From contig JAEEGU010000166.1 in assembly GCA_016280485.1 (NCBI GenBank), positions 1-12,902 of the forward strand: 12,902 bases of DNA, given 5' to 3'. Below are positions 6,972 to 12,902 of the stretch, piece after piece. A program made the translations under genes and the position numbers. The number at the start of each line of letters is the position of its first letter. Position 1 is the first letter of the stretch. The notes below the pieces were generated by a model. It did not search any database. It had not been told where the DNA came from and saw only the letters and a list, made by a program, of their open reading frames with translations. This stretch comes from Bacillota bacterium. Its GTDB lineage: Bacteria; Bacillota; Clostridia; Peptostreptococcales; Anaerovoracaceae.

Positions 6972-7418
6972 ATGCACTCTATTTTTGAAAGAAAAAATAT
7001 ATATGTGAAAAGTGAAGAGGAGACGCGGGCGCTTGGCAGGGAACTTGCCGAGGGACTTAAGGCCGGTGACATCGTGGCGCTTATCGGGGACCTTGGGACA
7101 GGAAAAACCGCGCTTACACGCTATATTGCGGAGGCGCTTGGGGTTAAAGAGCCTGTGACCAGCCCGACCTTTACCATAGTGCGCGAGCATAAAGATGGGC
7201 GGCTACCTCTCTATCACTTTGACGTTTACCGCGTCTACGATCCCGACGAGCTTTACGAAATCGGTTTTGAGGAGTATCTGTTCGGAGGCGGGGTGTGCAT
7301 AATAGAGTGGGCGGACCTCATAGAGGACTTGCTGCCGGCGGGTACGCTTATTATTAATATCAAAAGAGGAGAGGGCGAAACGGAAAGAGAATACAGCTTC
7401 GCCATCAAAGAGGGATAG
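6972..7418 (+). CDS. tsaE: tRNA t6A biosynthesis ATPase TsaE
   Basis: Small cytoplasmic P-loop ATPase that works with the TsaB-TsaD heterodimer in making N6-threonylcarbamoyladenosine at position 37 of ANN-decoding tRNAs. From ATG 6972 it has 148 residues, the normal length. Walker A is GDLGTGKT (39-46), followed by the family motifs VTSPTFTIV (62-70), YHFDVYR (81-87) and IIEWADLI (110-117). The start is uncertain: no ribosome site precedes 6972. An in-frame ATG at 6924 would add 16 residues unlike the family and lies in the middle of a palindrome. A likely -10 box TATTAT at 6948-6953 puts the transcript start near 6960, which also favours 6972; GTG 7005 is a further possibility. It is the first gene of the t6A cluster; tsaB follows after 12 bases. 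Confidence 0.95.
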   Translation: MHSIFERKNIYVKSEEETRALGRELAEGLKAGDIVALIGDLGTGKTALTRYIAEALGVKEPVTSPTFTIVREHKDGRLPLYHFDVYRVYDPDELYEIGFEEYLFGGGVCIIEWADLIEDLLPAGTLIINIKRGEGETEREYSFAIKEG

Positions 7419-7430
7419 GAAGGAAAATCA

Positions 7431-8228
7431 ATGTATCTTTTGGCGATTGAGACGACGGGACCGCAGCTTTCGGTTGCCGTCATCAATTCAAAATGCGAAA
7501 TAGTGGAGTTTACGGGCGAGCCGGGCTATAACCATTTGACCAATCTGGCGCCGATGATCGACGAGATTACGCGGGCAAACGATTTGGATCTTTCAGCGGT
7601 TTCGGCTATTGCCGTAAGTGCGGGGCCGGGCTCGTTTACAGGAATCCGTATCGGAGTTTCCACGGCAAGAGCCCTTGCACAGAGCCTTAACGTAAAGGCG
7701 ATTCAGGTGCCGACGCTCATGACCTTTGCTTACCATGTGCCGGATTACAGGGGCGTAATCTGCCCTATTTTTGACGCGCGCAGGAGCCAGGTCTACGGCG
7801 GAGCGTTCTTCTGGAACGACGAGGCGGGAGAGGATGCGCCGGCAAGTGAAAGAATCTTTGAGATTGTGCGTTCAAATGCCTATGCTCTTGAGGATTATTT
7901 AAAGATGCTCAATCAGGCGCTTAAAATGAGCGGTAAGAACGAGTTCATGCTGTTTGGAGACGGTGTCGCGCCTTACGGACCTAAGGTTGCGGAGTGGGCA
8001 AACGAAAACGGTTACAACTTTTATGATGCGCGCTTGCTTTTGGGAAATCCGGAAGTAAATGCGGCGCTGAGGCCGTCGAGCAACCTCCAGGCTGCATCGA
8101 GCGTTGCAAGGCTGGGACTTGATATGTATAAAGAGGGCTGTCTTTTGGAATACGGTCAGCTTGAGCCTATATATATGAGGCAGGCAGAGGCTGAAAGGAA
8201 GCTTAAAGAGAAAAAAGAGGCACAATGA
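7431..8228 (+). CDS. tsaB: tRNA t6A biosynthesis protein TsaB
   Basis: Non-catalytic ASKHA-fold partner that forms a heterodimer with TsaD in t6A synthesis. 265 residues, a little longer than the common 220-240. The N-terminus MYLLAIETTGPQLSVAV and the loop AVSAGPGSFTGIRIGVSTA (61-79) are diagnostic. The later segment VICPIFDARRSQVYGGAF is likewise typical. It lacks the HxxxH metal site of TsaD, as TsaB proteins do. A good ribosome site (AGGAAGGA, 7417-7424) lies 6 bases before the ATG. Its stop overlaps the rimI start as ATGA, so rimI translation is coupled. The extra length is mainly a C-terminal Lys/Glu-rich tail and a loop in the middle; nothing looks broken. Confidence 0.95.
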   Translation: MYLLAIETTGPQLSVAVINSKCEIVEFTGEPGYNHLTNLAPMIDEITRANDLDLSAVSAIAVSAGPGSFTGIRIGVSTARALAQSLNVKAIQVPTLMTFAYHVPDYRGVICPIFDARRSQVYGGAFFWNDEAGEDAPASERIFEIVRSNAYALEDYLKMLNQALKMSGKNEFMLFGDGVAPYGPKVAEWANENGYNFYDARLLLGNPEVNAALRPSSNLQAASSVARLGLDMYKEGCLLEYGQLEPIYMRQAEAERKLKEKKEAQ

Positions 8229-8683
8229 TGGAAGGCGTTATTATTAGGCTTACAGAGGAAAAGGACATACATGAAATGGCTGAGCTTGATAAAATCTGCT
8301 TTCGCGTGCCATGGAGCGAGGTTTCCTTTGCATCAGAGATAAAAGAAAACGAAAGAGCTCTTTACGTGACTGCGGAGGCTGACGGCAAGGTCGTGGGCTA
8401 CGCGGGAATGTGGGTGATTTTTGACGAGGGTCATATAACGAATGTGGCGGTTCACCCGGATTTTCGCGGCAGACATCTTGGCAGGAAAATCGTGGAGTTT
8501 CTGATTGCCGAGGGAGAAAAGCGCGGAGTAAGCTCGCAGACTCTCGAGGTCAGACCGTCAAATGCGGCGGCGCTGGCGCTTTACAGGGGAGAGGGCTTTT
8601 GCGAGGAAGGCCGCAGAAAGGGATATTACGAGGATAACGGAGAGGACGCCATAATTATGTGGCGTCGCATTACGGAAAGGTAA
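8225..8683 (+). CDS. rimI: Ribosomal protein S18 N-alpha-acetyltransferase RimI (GNAT family)
   Basis: GNAT-fold acetyltransferase of the RimI type, which acetylates the N-terminus of ribosomal protein S18 and, in some bacteria, other proteins. 152 residues. CFRVPWSEVSF (25-35) matches the RimI substrate-side loop. ITNVAVHPDFRGRHLGRKIV (71-90) is motif A with the acetyl-CoA pyrophosphate loop RGRHLG (81-86). LEVRPSNAAALALYRGEGF (107-125) carries the conserved Asn113 and catalytic Tyr120. Two adjacent ATG codons (8225, 8228) could start it; 8225 gives the ATGA overlap with tsaB. Its place between tsaB and tsaD is widely conserved in Bacillota. tsaD follows after 5 bases. Confidence 0.93.
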   Translation: MMEGVIIRLTEEKDIHEMAELDKICFRVPWSEVSFASEIKENERALYVTAEADGKVVGYAGMWVIFDEGHITNVAVHPDFRGRHLGRKIVEFLIAEGEKRGVSSQTLEVRPSNAAALALYRGEGFCEEGRRKGYYEDNGEDAIIMWRRITER

Positions 8684-8688
8684 TTAAG

Positions 8689-9705
8689 ATGAAAGACGGG
8701 AAATTCCTGACAATGGCAATAGAGTCGAGCTGCGACGAGACAAGCGTTGCGGTGCTCGCGGATGGTAGGACCATACTTTCCAATGTCATTTCTTCACAGA
8801 TAGAAATTCATACACAGTTCGGGGGCGTGGTGCCGGAAATCGCATCGCGTCATCATCTGAATAACATAAATGCGGTAACCGAGCAGGCGCTTTCGGATGC
8901 AGGTGTCACCATGGACGATATAGATCTTATAGGCGTGACTGCGGGCCCGGGACTTATAGGCGCACTTTTAATCGGAGTGGCTACGGCAAAGGCATACGCT
9001 CTTGCAAAGAAAAAGCCACTTGTGGGCGTGCACCACATTCAGGGCCATATAAGCGCAAATTATCTGCAGTATCCGGAGCTTGAGCCGCCGTTTCTCGCGC
9101 TCGTGCTCTCCGGCGGGCACACGAATATAATCTACGTGACAGACTACAATAAGTGCGAGGTTTTGGGTCAGACCAGGGACGATGCCATAGGAGAGGCCTA
9201 CGACAAGGTGGCAAGGGTAATCGGACTCGGATATCCGGGCGGCCCGAAAATCGACAAGATCGCAAAGGAAGGTAATCCTCACGCGATAGAGTTTAAGAGA
9301 GTAATGCTTGAAAAGGACAGCCTCGATTTTTCCTTCAGCGGGATAAAGACAGGGGTACTTAATTATGTAAATACCGAGAGGCAGGCCGGCAGGGAGATTA
9401 ATGTAGCGGATGTTGCGGCATCCTTCCAGCAGGCTGTCCTGGATGTAGTTGTAACCAAGGCGATGAAGGCGGCCGCGGACCGGGACGAGCACCGGCTCGT
9501 CCTGGCCGGCGGAGTTGCGAGCAACTCCGCGCTGCGAGCGCAGCTCGCGGCCGCCTGCGCAAAGCGCGGAATCGCGCTCTACGTCCCGGATCCGGTGTTG
9601 TGCACCGACAATGCGGCGATGATAGGGTGCGCAGCCTATTATATGTATAAAGCGGGAGAGGTGAGCGATCTGACACTCGATGCGGTTGCATCCGTGCCGC
9701 TCTAA
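8689..9705 (+). CDS. tsaD: tRNA N6-threonylcarbamoyltransferase TsaD
   Basis: Catalytic subunit that transfers threonylcarbamoyl from the AMP intermediate to A37 of tRNA. 338 residues from ATG 8689, the family length; GGAAAGG (8674-8680) is 8 bases upstream, whereas the in-frame ATG at 8659 falls inside rimI and lacks a site. IESSCDETSVAV (11-22) is the usual opening. GVHHIQGHISAN (113-124) contains the HxxxH metal ligands His116 and His120, LALVLSGGHTNI (136-147) and LAGGVASNSALR are nucleotide-site motifs, and CTDNAAMI near the end supplies the third ligand, Asp307. The gene appears intact and the key residues I could identify are present. One odd thing: bases 9467-9595 (about residues 260-303) are far more GC-rich than the rest, use CGN in place of AGR arginine codons and are full of inverted repeats, although the encoded protein segment is ordinary. 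Confidence 0.97.
   Translation: MKDGKFLTMAIESSCDETSVAVLADGRTILSNVISSQIEIHTQFGGVVPEIASRHHLNNINAVTEQALSDAGVTMDDIDLIGVTAGPGLIGALLIGVATAKAYALAKKKPLVGVHHIQGHISANYLQYPELEPPFLALVLSGGHTNIIYVTDYNKCEVLGQTRDDAIGEAYDKVARVIGLGYPGGPKIDKIAKEGNPHAIEFKRVMLEKDSLDFSFSGIKTGVLNYVNTERQAGREINVADVAASFQQAVLDVVVTKAMKAAADRDEHRLVLAGGVASNSALRAQLAAACAKRGIALYVPDPVLCTDNAAMIGCAAYYMYKAGEVSDLTLDAVASVPL
9467..9595. repeat. GC-rich cluster of inverted repeats inside tsaD
   Basis: At least five dyads lie side by side. An 11-bp inverted pair containing GCGGCCGC bounds 9467-9477 and 9546-9556. Within it are GGACGAGC/GCTCGTCC (9483-9502, loop 4), GCGGAGTTGC/GCAACTCCGC (9509-9530, loop 2), and GCTGCGAGC with GCTCGCGGC (9531-9551, one T-G wobble). 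Outside it are AGCGCG/CGCGCT (9563-9578) and the palindrome CCGGATCCGG (9586-9595). GC is 71 of 90 over 9471-9560 by hand count, against 46 of 90 over 9361-9450. Confidence 0.85.
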
Positions 9706-9723
9706 TCCCACAGTATAAAGCAA

Positions 9724-11694
9724 ATGATAATTTTAAGTGCAAATAACATTAAAAAGGAATACGGAACGGACGTAATCCTCGAGGACATCTCATTTCACAT
9801 AAACGAGGGAGACAGAGTGGGACTTATCGGCGTAAACGGAGCAGGTAAGACCACGCTTTTCAAAATCCTTACAGGGGAGCTGCCTCACGAGGACGGAGAG
9901 TTTTTCGTATCCAAAGAAACTACAATAGGATATTTAAAGCAAAATGACGCCTTTGATTCCGAAAACACGGTTTTCGCTGAAATCGACGGCATTTTTGCGT
10001 ATCTGCACGAAATGGAGGCGGAGATTAACCGCTTAAGCCAAAAGGTAGCCGACATGTCCGCAGGCGGAGCGCCTCAGACTGAAGTCGATTCGGCGCTGCA
10101 CCGCCTTGATGCCATGCAGCAGGAATATGACAGACGCGGCGGATACAGCTATAAAAGCGAAATCACGGGTGTGCTTTCGAGCATGGCTTTCGGCCCTGAT
10201 TTTTACGATAAAAAAATCAGCACGCTTTCGGGCGGTGAGAGAACCAGACTGGCCCTTGCGGCATTACTGCTTAAAAAGCCCGATTTGCTGTTTTTAGACG
10301 AGCCTACCAACCATTTGGATATCGGTACGCTGAAATGGCTCGAAGGGTATCTGAAGGCATATAAGGGGACTATAGTGGTGGTTTCCCACGACAGATATTT
10401 CCTCGACAGAACGGTAAACAGGATATTCGAGGTCGAAAACAAAAGGCTTTACTGCTACGAGGGCAATTACACGGAGTTTGCCGAAAAGAAGCGCAGACGC
10501 CGCGAGGAGGATCTCAGGCATTTTGAAAACCAGGCAGCGGAAATACGCCGCCAAGAGGATATGATTCGCCGCTACAAGGAACGCGGCACCGAGCACCTCG
10601 CAAAGCGTGCAGCCAGCCGTGAAAAGAGGCTTTCTCACATAGAACGTCTCGAAAGACCTGAGGCGGAGCCGGGCAAGATGAAGATTCACTTCAAGCAGAA
10701 CTTTAAGTCCGGTAACGACGTGCTGCTTGCCGAAAACCTCGCAAAGGGCTTCGGCTACGGCAGAGAACGCCGCGAGCTTTTCAAAAACGTGAATCTCGAC
10801 ATAAAGCGCGGAGAGCGCATATGTATAGTCGGAGCGAACGGTATAGGAAAGACCACGCTCCTAAAGATTCTGCTCGGGGAGCTTGCTCCCGACAGCGGGC
10901 GCCTTAAAATCGGCCATAACGTCGATTTCGGATATTACGACCAGGGACAGCTGCTCTTAAACGGCAGCAACACGGTCCTTGAGGAATTAAAGGAATCCTA
11001 CCGCCTTTACACCGATACGGAAATGCGCGGAATCTTAGGCAGATTCCTCTTTAGAGGAGAGGATGTGTTCCTGCCGATTAGTTCGCTTTCCGGCGGCGAA
11101 AAGGCGCGCCTTTCCCTCGCAAAGATGATGCTTGCAGGATCGAACACATTAATCCTCGATGAGCCTACAAACCACCTGGATATCAATTCAAAGGAGGTTT
11201 TTGAAGAGGCCTTAAAGGAATTCCCGGGTACGGTGATTGTCGTATCCCACGACCGATATTTCCTCTCGCGCATTCCGGATCGAATCATAGAGCTGACACC
11301 GGACGGCGCGGTAAACTATCTCGGAAAGTATGAGTATTATCTCGAAAAGAAGCAGCAGGAAATCGAGTCGGGCAAAAAGTATATGGAGGAGCTTGGCAGG
11401 CAGAACGCTGAGGTGGCAGCGGAAGCCCCACCGGCGCAGCTTACTTCCGCCGAGGAGCGCCGGCTCAAAAAGGAGGCGGCCACGGCAGCAAAGCGTCTCG
11501 AAAAAGAGAAAGCCTGTCTGGAGACCCGCATAGCAGAGCTTGAGGGGGAAATAGAGGAGCTGCAGGCGAAAATGTGCATGCCGGAGCACTTCTCGGACCA
11601 TGAAAAGCTTAATAAGTGGAGCGCGGAGATAGACGAGAAAAAGGCAGAGCTTGCCGAAGTTTACGACGAATGGATGCTTCTCGAAGAGGAATAA
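9724..11694 (+). CDS. ABC-F family ribosome-associated ATPase with C-terminal coiled coil
   Basis: Soluble protein with two fused ABC domains and no membrane part: ABC-F proteins bind the ribosomal E site and act in translation, and some protect ribosomes from antibiotics. 656 residues. Domain 1: Walker A GVNGAGKT (36-43), signature LSGGERTRLALA (168-179), Walker B LLFLDEPTNHLD (188-199, Glu193), SHDRYF (221-226). Arg/Glu-rich interdomain linker about 245-325, the part that reaches toward P-site tRNA. Domain 2: GANGIGKT (370-377), LSGGEKARLSLA (455-466), LILDEPTNHLD (476-486, Glu480), SHDRYF (508-513). Residues about 575-656 form a charged coiled coil as in Uup and YdiF. I cannot separate a housekeeping Uup/YdiF role from resistance by sequence reading alone; the setting next to tsaD favours housekeeping. 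The gene starts 18 bases after tsaD with only a weak ribosome site, and no terminator follows it. Confidence 0.93.
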   Translation: MIILSANNIKKEYGTDVILEDISFHINEGDRVGLIGVNGAGKTTLFKILTGELPHEDGEFFVSKETTIGYLKQNDAFDSENTVFAEIDGIFAYLHEMEAEINRLSQKVADMSAGGAPQTEVDSALHRLDAMQQEYDRRGGYSYKSEITGVLSSMAFGPDFYDKKISTLSGGERTRLALAALLLKKPDLLFLDEPTNHLDIGTLKWLEGYLKAYKGTIVVVSHDRYFLDRTVNRIFEVENKRLYCYEGNYTEFAEKKRRRREEDLRHFENQAAEIRRQEDMIRRYKERGTEHLAKRAASREKRLSHIERLERPEAEPGKMKIHFKQNFKSGNDVLLAENLAKGFGYGRERRELFKNVNLDIKRGERICIVGANGIGKTTLLKILLGELAPDSGRLKIGHNVDFGYYDQGQLLLNGSNTVLEELKESYRLYTDTEMRGILGRFLFRGEDVFLPISSLSGGEKARLSLAKMMLAGSNTLILDEPTNHLDINSKEVFEEALKEFPGTVIVVSHDRYFLSRIPDRIIELTPDGAVNYLGKYEYYLEKKQQEIESGKKYMEELGRQNAEVAAEAPPAQLTSAEERRLKKEAATAAKRLEKEKACLETRIAELEGEIEELQAKMCMPEHFSDHEKLNKWSAEIDEKKAELAEVYDEWMLLEEE

Positions 11695-11726
11695 AAAACA
11701 CAAAAAAACTGCACAAAAAAACATTG

Positions 11727-11786
11727 TTAAAAATAGCGCAAAATCGCAATATAATACTTGCATATAGTTATATGTATATATATAAT
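11727..11786 (+). promoter_or_regulatory. Promoter region (possibly tandem) for acpP-rex
   Basis: The gap 11695-11824 is very AT-rich and holds two perfect TATAAT boxes. The downstream one (11781-11786) has TTGCAT (11758-11763) at exactly 17 bases. The upstream one (11750-11755) has TTAAAA (11727-11732), also at 17 bases. Either or both could drive acpP; the downstream promoter would give a leader of about 30 bases containing GGAGG at 11810-11814. No terminator for the preceding ABC-F gene is visible in the gap. TTGTTAA at 11724-11730 resembles one half of a Rex operator. Confidence 0.65.
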
Positions 11787-11824
11787 AGTAACGTGCAAAA
11801 CGCATTTATGGAGGAATAAATAAT

Positions 11825-12052
11825 ATGGTATTTGATAAGATTAAAGAAATCATCATGGAGCAGATTAACGTTGGAGAGGACGCTGTAACCATGGACACAC
11901 ACTTGATGAGAGACCTCGAGGCTGACTCACTCGACGCTGTAGAAATCATCATGGCAATTGAGGACGAGTACGACATCGAGATTCCTGACGAGGAGGCTGA
12001 AAACTTCCAGAGCGTAGGCGATCTTGTAAGGTATGTGGAAGAAAGAATTTAA
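11825..12052 (+). CDS. acpP: Acyl carrier protein
   Basis: Carries growing acyl chains on 4'-phosphopantetheine in fatty acid synthesis, in the cytoplasm. 75 residues, strongly acidic, with the classic helix II sequence DLEADSLDAVEIIMAIEDEY; Ser35 in the DSL motif is the attachment site. Segments before and after (VTMDTHLMRDL, IEIPDEEAENFQSVGDLVRYVEE) are textbook ACP. GGAGG at 11810-11814 lies 10 bases before the ATG, slightly far but strong. It has its own promoter region and is followed after 19 bases by rex. The usual fab or plsX neighbours are absent here, so it could be either the main ACP or a second copy; the canonical sequence favours the housekeeping form. Confidence 0.95.
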   Translation: MVFDKIKEIIMEQINVGEDAVTMDTHLMRDLEADSLDAVEIIMAIEDEYDIEIPDEEAENFQSVGDLVRYVEERI

Positions 12053-12071
12053 TCGGAAATGTGAGTAAAAT

Positions 12072-12725
12072 ATGGCTAACAAGGTAAAAGAAACCGCAAA
12101 GATTTCCAACGCAGTTATAAAGAGACTGCCGCGCTACCGCAGATATTTAAAGGAGCTCAAAAAGAAGGGCGTTGACAAGATTTCGTCCAACGAGCTTTCA
12201 AACTTAATCGGTTATACCGCTTCTCAGATTCGCCAGGACCTGAATAATTTCGGCGGATTCGGGCAGCAGGGCTACGGCTACAATGTCGAGGGACTGTACA
12301 ACGAAATCAGTGCCATCCTCGGTCTCGACCGTGAATACAAGATGGTCATCGTAGGTGCGGGCAACCTGGGACAGGCGCTTGCAAACTACACGCACTATTA
12401 CAGAGCGGGCTTTGTCGTAAAGGCTCTTTTCGATGTGAACCCGCGCCTTGTGGGGCTTCGCATAAACGACATTGATGTACTCGATGCAGAGGGTCTGGTT
12501 GAATATGTTGAAAGCAACGAAATAGACCTCGGCATCATCTGTACCACAAAGGACAGCGCCCAGGAAATCGCAGACAAGCTTTGCTTTGCGGGCGTAAAGG
12601 GCATTTGGAACTTTGCTCAGGTAGACCTCGAGGTTCCGAACCACGTGGCACTTGAGAACGTACATCTGTCGGATTCCCTCTATACGCTGGCATACAAGGT
12701 CAGTGGCAACGAGGGAAAACTCTAA
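12072..12725 (+). CDS. rex: Redox-sensing transcriptional repressor Rex
   Basis: Homodimeric repressor that senses the NADH/NAD+ ratio and releases DNA when NADH binds, controlling fermentation and electron-flow genes in Gram-positive bacteria. 217 residues, the usual length. The winged helix-turn-helix spans about 12-75 (RLPRYRRYLKELKKKGVDKISSNELS, split over residues 18-43, and the recognition part TASQIRQDLNNFGGFGQQGYGY, 49-70). The Rossmann domain starts at MVIVGAGNLGQALANY (91-106) with GxGxxG at 95-100. The C-terminus WNFAQVDLEVP and SLYTLAYKV form the swapped helix of the dimer. It follows acpP by 19 bases with a weak ribosome site and shares its promoter. A bidirectional terminator hairpin lies downstream. 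Confidence 0.96.
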   Translation: MANKVKETAKISNAVIKRLPRYRRYLKELKKKGVDKISSNELSNLIGYTASQIRQDLNNFGGFGQQGYGYNVEGLYNEISAILGLDREYKMVIVGAGNLGQALANYTHYYRAGFVVKALFDVNPRLVGLRINDIDVLDAEGLVEYVESNEIDLGIICTTKDSAQEIADKLCFAGVKGIWNFAQVDLEVPNHVALENVHLSDSLYTLAYKVSGNEGKL

Positions 12726-12753
12726 ACCGTTTTAACTAAATATGAGCAAAATA

Positions 12754-12783
12754 AATAACCGTTTCATCTCTGAAACGGTTATT
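12754..12783. terminator. Bidirectional intrinsic terminator between rex and ferredoxin
   Basis: A perfect 13-bp stem, AATAACCGTTTCA with TGAAACGGTTATT, closes a 4-base loop (TCTC). On the plus strand it is followed by GTTTAATCTC, a weak T-rich tail, 28 bases after the rex stop. On the minus strand it is followed by TTATTTTGC, also T-rich, ending the ferredoxin transcript. The A-run/T-run arms extend the U-tract in both directions. Confidence 0.85.
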
Positions 12784-12802
12784 GTTTAATCTCTGCTATA
12801 AT

Positions 12803-12902
12803 TTACTGTGCAGGAGCGTCAACAGGGCAAGTGTTTGCACATGCGCCACAGTCGATGCACTTGTCAGCGTCGATAACGTATGCGTCTGCGCCTTCGGAAA
12901 TA
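12803..12902 (-). CDS. 2[4Fe-4S] ferredoxin, C-terminal part (5' end outside window)
   Basis: The minus strand from the right edge encodes 32 codons then TAA (12805-12803). The visible peptide includes DAYVIDADKCIDCGACANTC followed by PVDAPAQ and the stop. CxxCxxCxxxCP is the second cluster motif of small clostridial two-cluster ferredoxins, and the segment YVIDADKCIDCGAC...CPVDAP is very close to that family. About half of a protein of about 55-60 residues is visible; the first cluster motif and start codon should lie within roughly 80-100 bases to the right. It is an electron carrier for fermentative and Fe-S metabolism. It converges with rex across the shared terminator. Confidence 0.9.
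   Translation of the reverse strand, partial: ISEGADAYVIDADKCIDCGACANTCPVDAPAQ

Noticed and set aside
8659..8688. ATG 8659 as the start of tsaD
   Set aside because: It lies in rimI without a ribosome site; ATG 8689 follows GGAAAGG at good spacing and gives the family length.
8968..9742. Long minus-strand open frames opposite tsaD (8968-9723 and 9398-9742)
   Set aside because: They are shadows of tsaD; the GC-rich patch lowers stop frequency. Composition is Arg/Pro-rich with no recognisable domain.
11212..11805. Minus-strand open frame of 197 codons opposite the end of the ABC-F gene
   Set aside because: Phe/Leu-rich product is the mirror of the Lys/Glu-rich coiled coil on the plus strand; no promoter or ribosome site was found.
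1..12902. CRISPR arrays, tRNA or rRNA genes, transposases, phage genes
   Set aside because: No spaced direct repeats, cloverleaf-like segments or mobile-element proteins were seen on reading both strands.

Overview
The window is a compact, almost wholly plus-strand stretch of what looks like a Bacillota (Clostridia-type) anaerobe genome. The grounds are protein style (a PepV-type dipeptidase, a CapA-like lipid- or membrane-anchored metallophosphatase, the redox repressor Rex), the tsaE-tsaB-rimI-tsaD order, strong AGGAGG ribosome sites, short overlaps between genes, and a clostridial-type 2[4Fe-4S] ferredoxin at the right edge. No genus can be named from this.

Region 1 (1-3883) is the distal part of a branched-chain amino acid ABC transporter operon: permease LivM (5' end outside the window), ATPases LivG and LivF, and a lipoprotein solute-binding protein placed last. 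All are tightly packed or overlapping. Region 2 (about 3893-6843) starts at a probable promoter and carries a stand-alone NifU C-terminal-domain Fe-S protein, a membrane-anchored CapA-like protein and the dipeptidase PepV, which starts at GTG inside the end of the capA-like gene.

Region 3 (6844-6971) is a 128-base gap. It holds a well-formed minus-strand intrinsic terminator (GAAA tetraloop, U6 tail), a 13-bp inverted repeat with a perfect 16-bp core, and a minus-strand TATAAT box. Together these suggest an unannotated small RNA of about 90 nt read from the minus strand. Region 4 (6972-9705) is the t6A tRNA-modification cluster tsaE-tsaB-rimI-tsaD, followed 18 bases later by a two-domain ABC-F translation factor (9724-11694). 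Inside tsaD lies a sharply bounded GC-rich patch (79% by hand count over 9471-9560, against 51% over 9361-9450). It is packed with inverted repeats and uses different arginine codons from the rest of the gene.

Region 5 (11695-12902) has an AT-rich promoter region, acyl carrier protein and rex, then a strong hairpin that can terminate both strands. The end of a ferredoxin gene converges on it from the minus strand.

Most of the window is ordinary core genome. The two places that best repay a second look are the candidate minus-strand RNA at 6851-6942 and the palindrome-rich mosaic patch in tsaD at 9467-9595.
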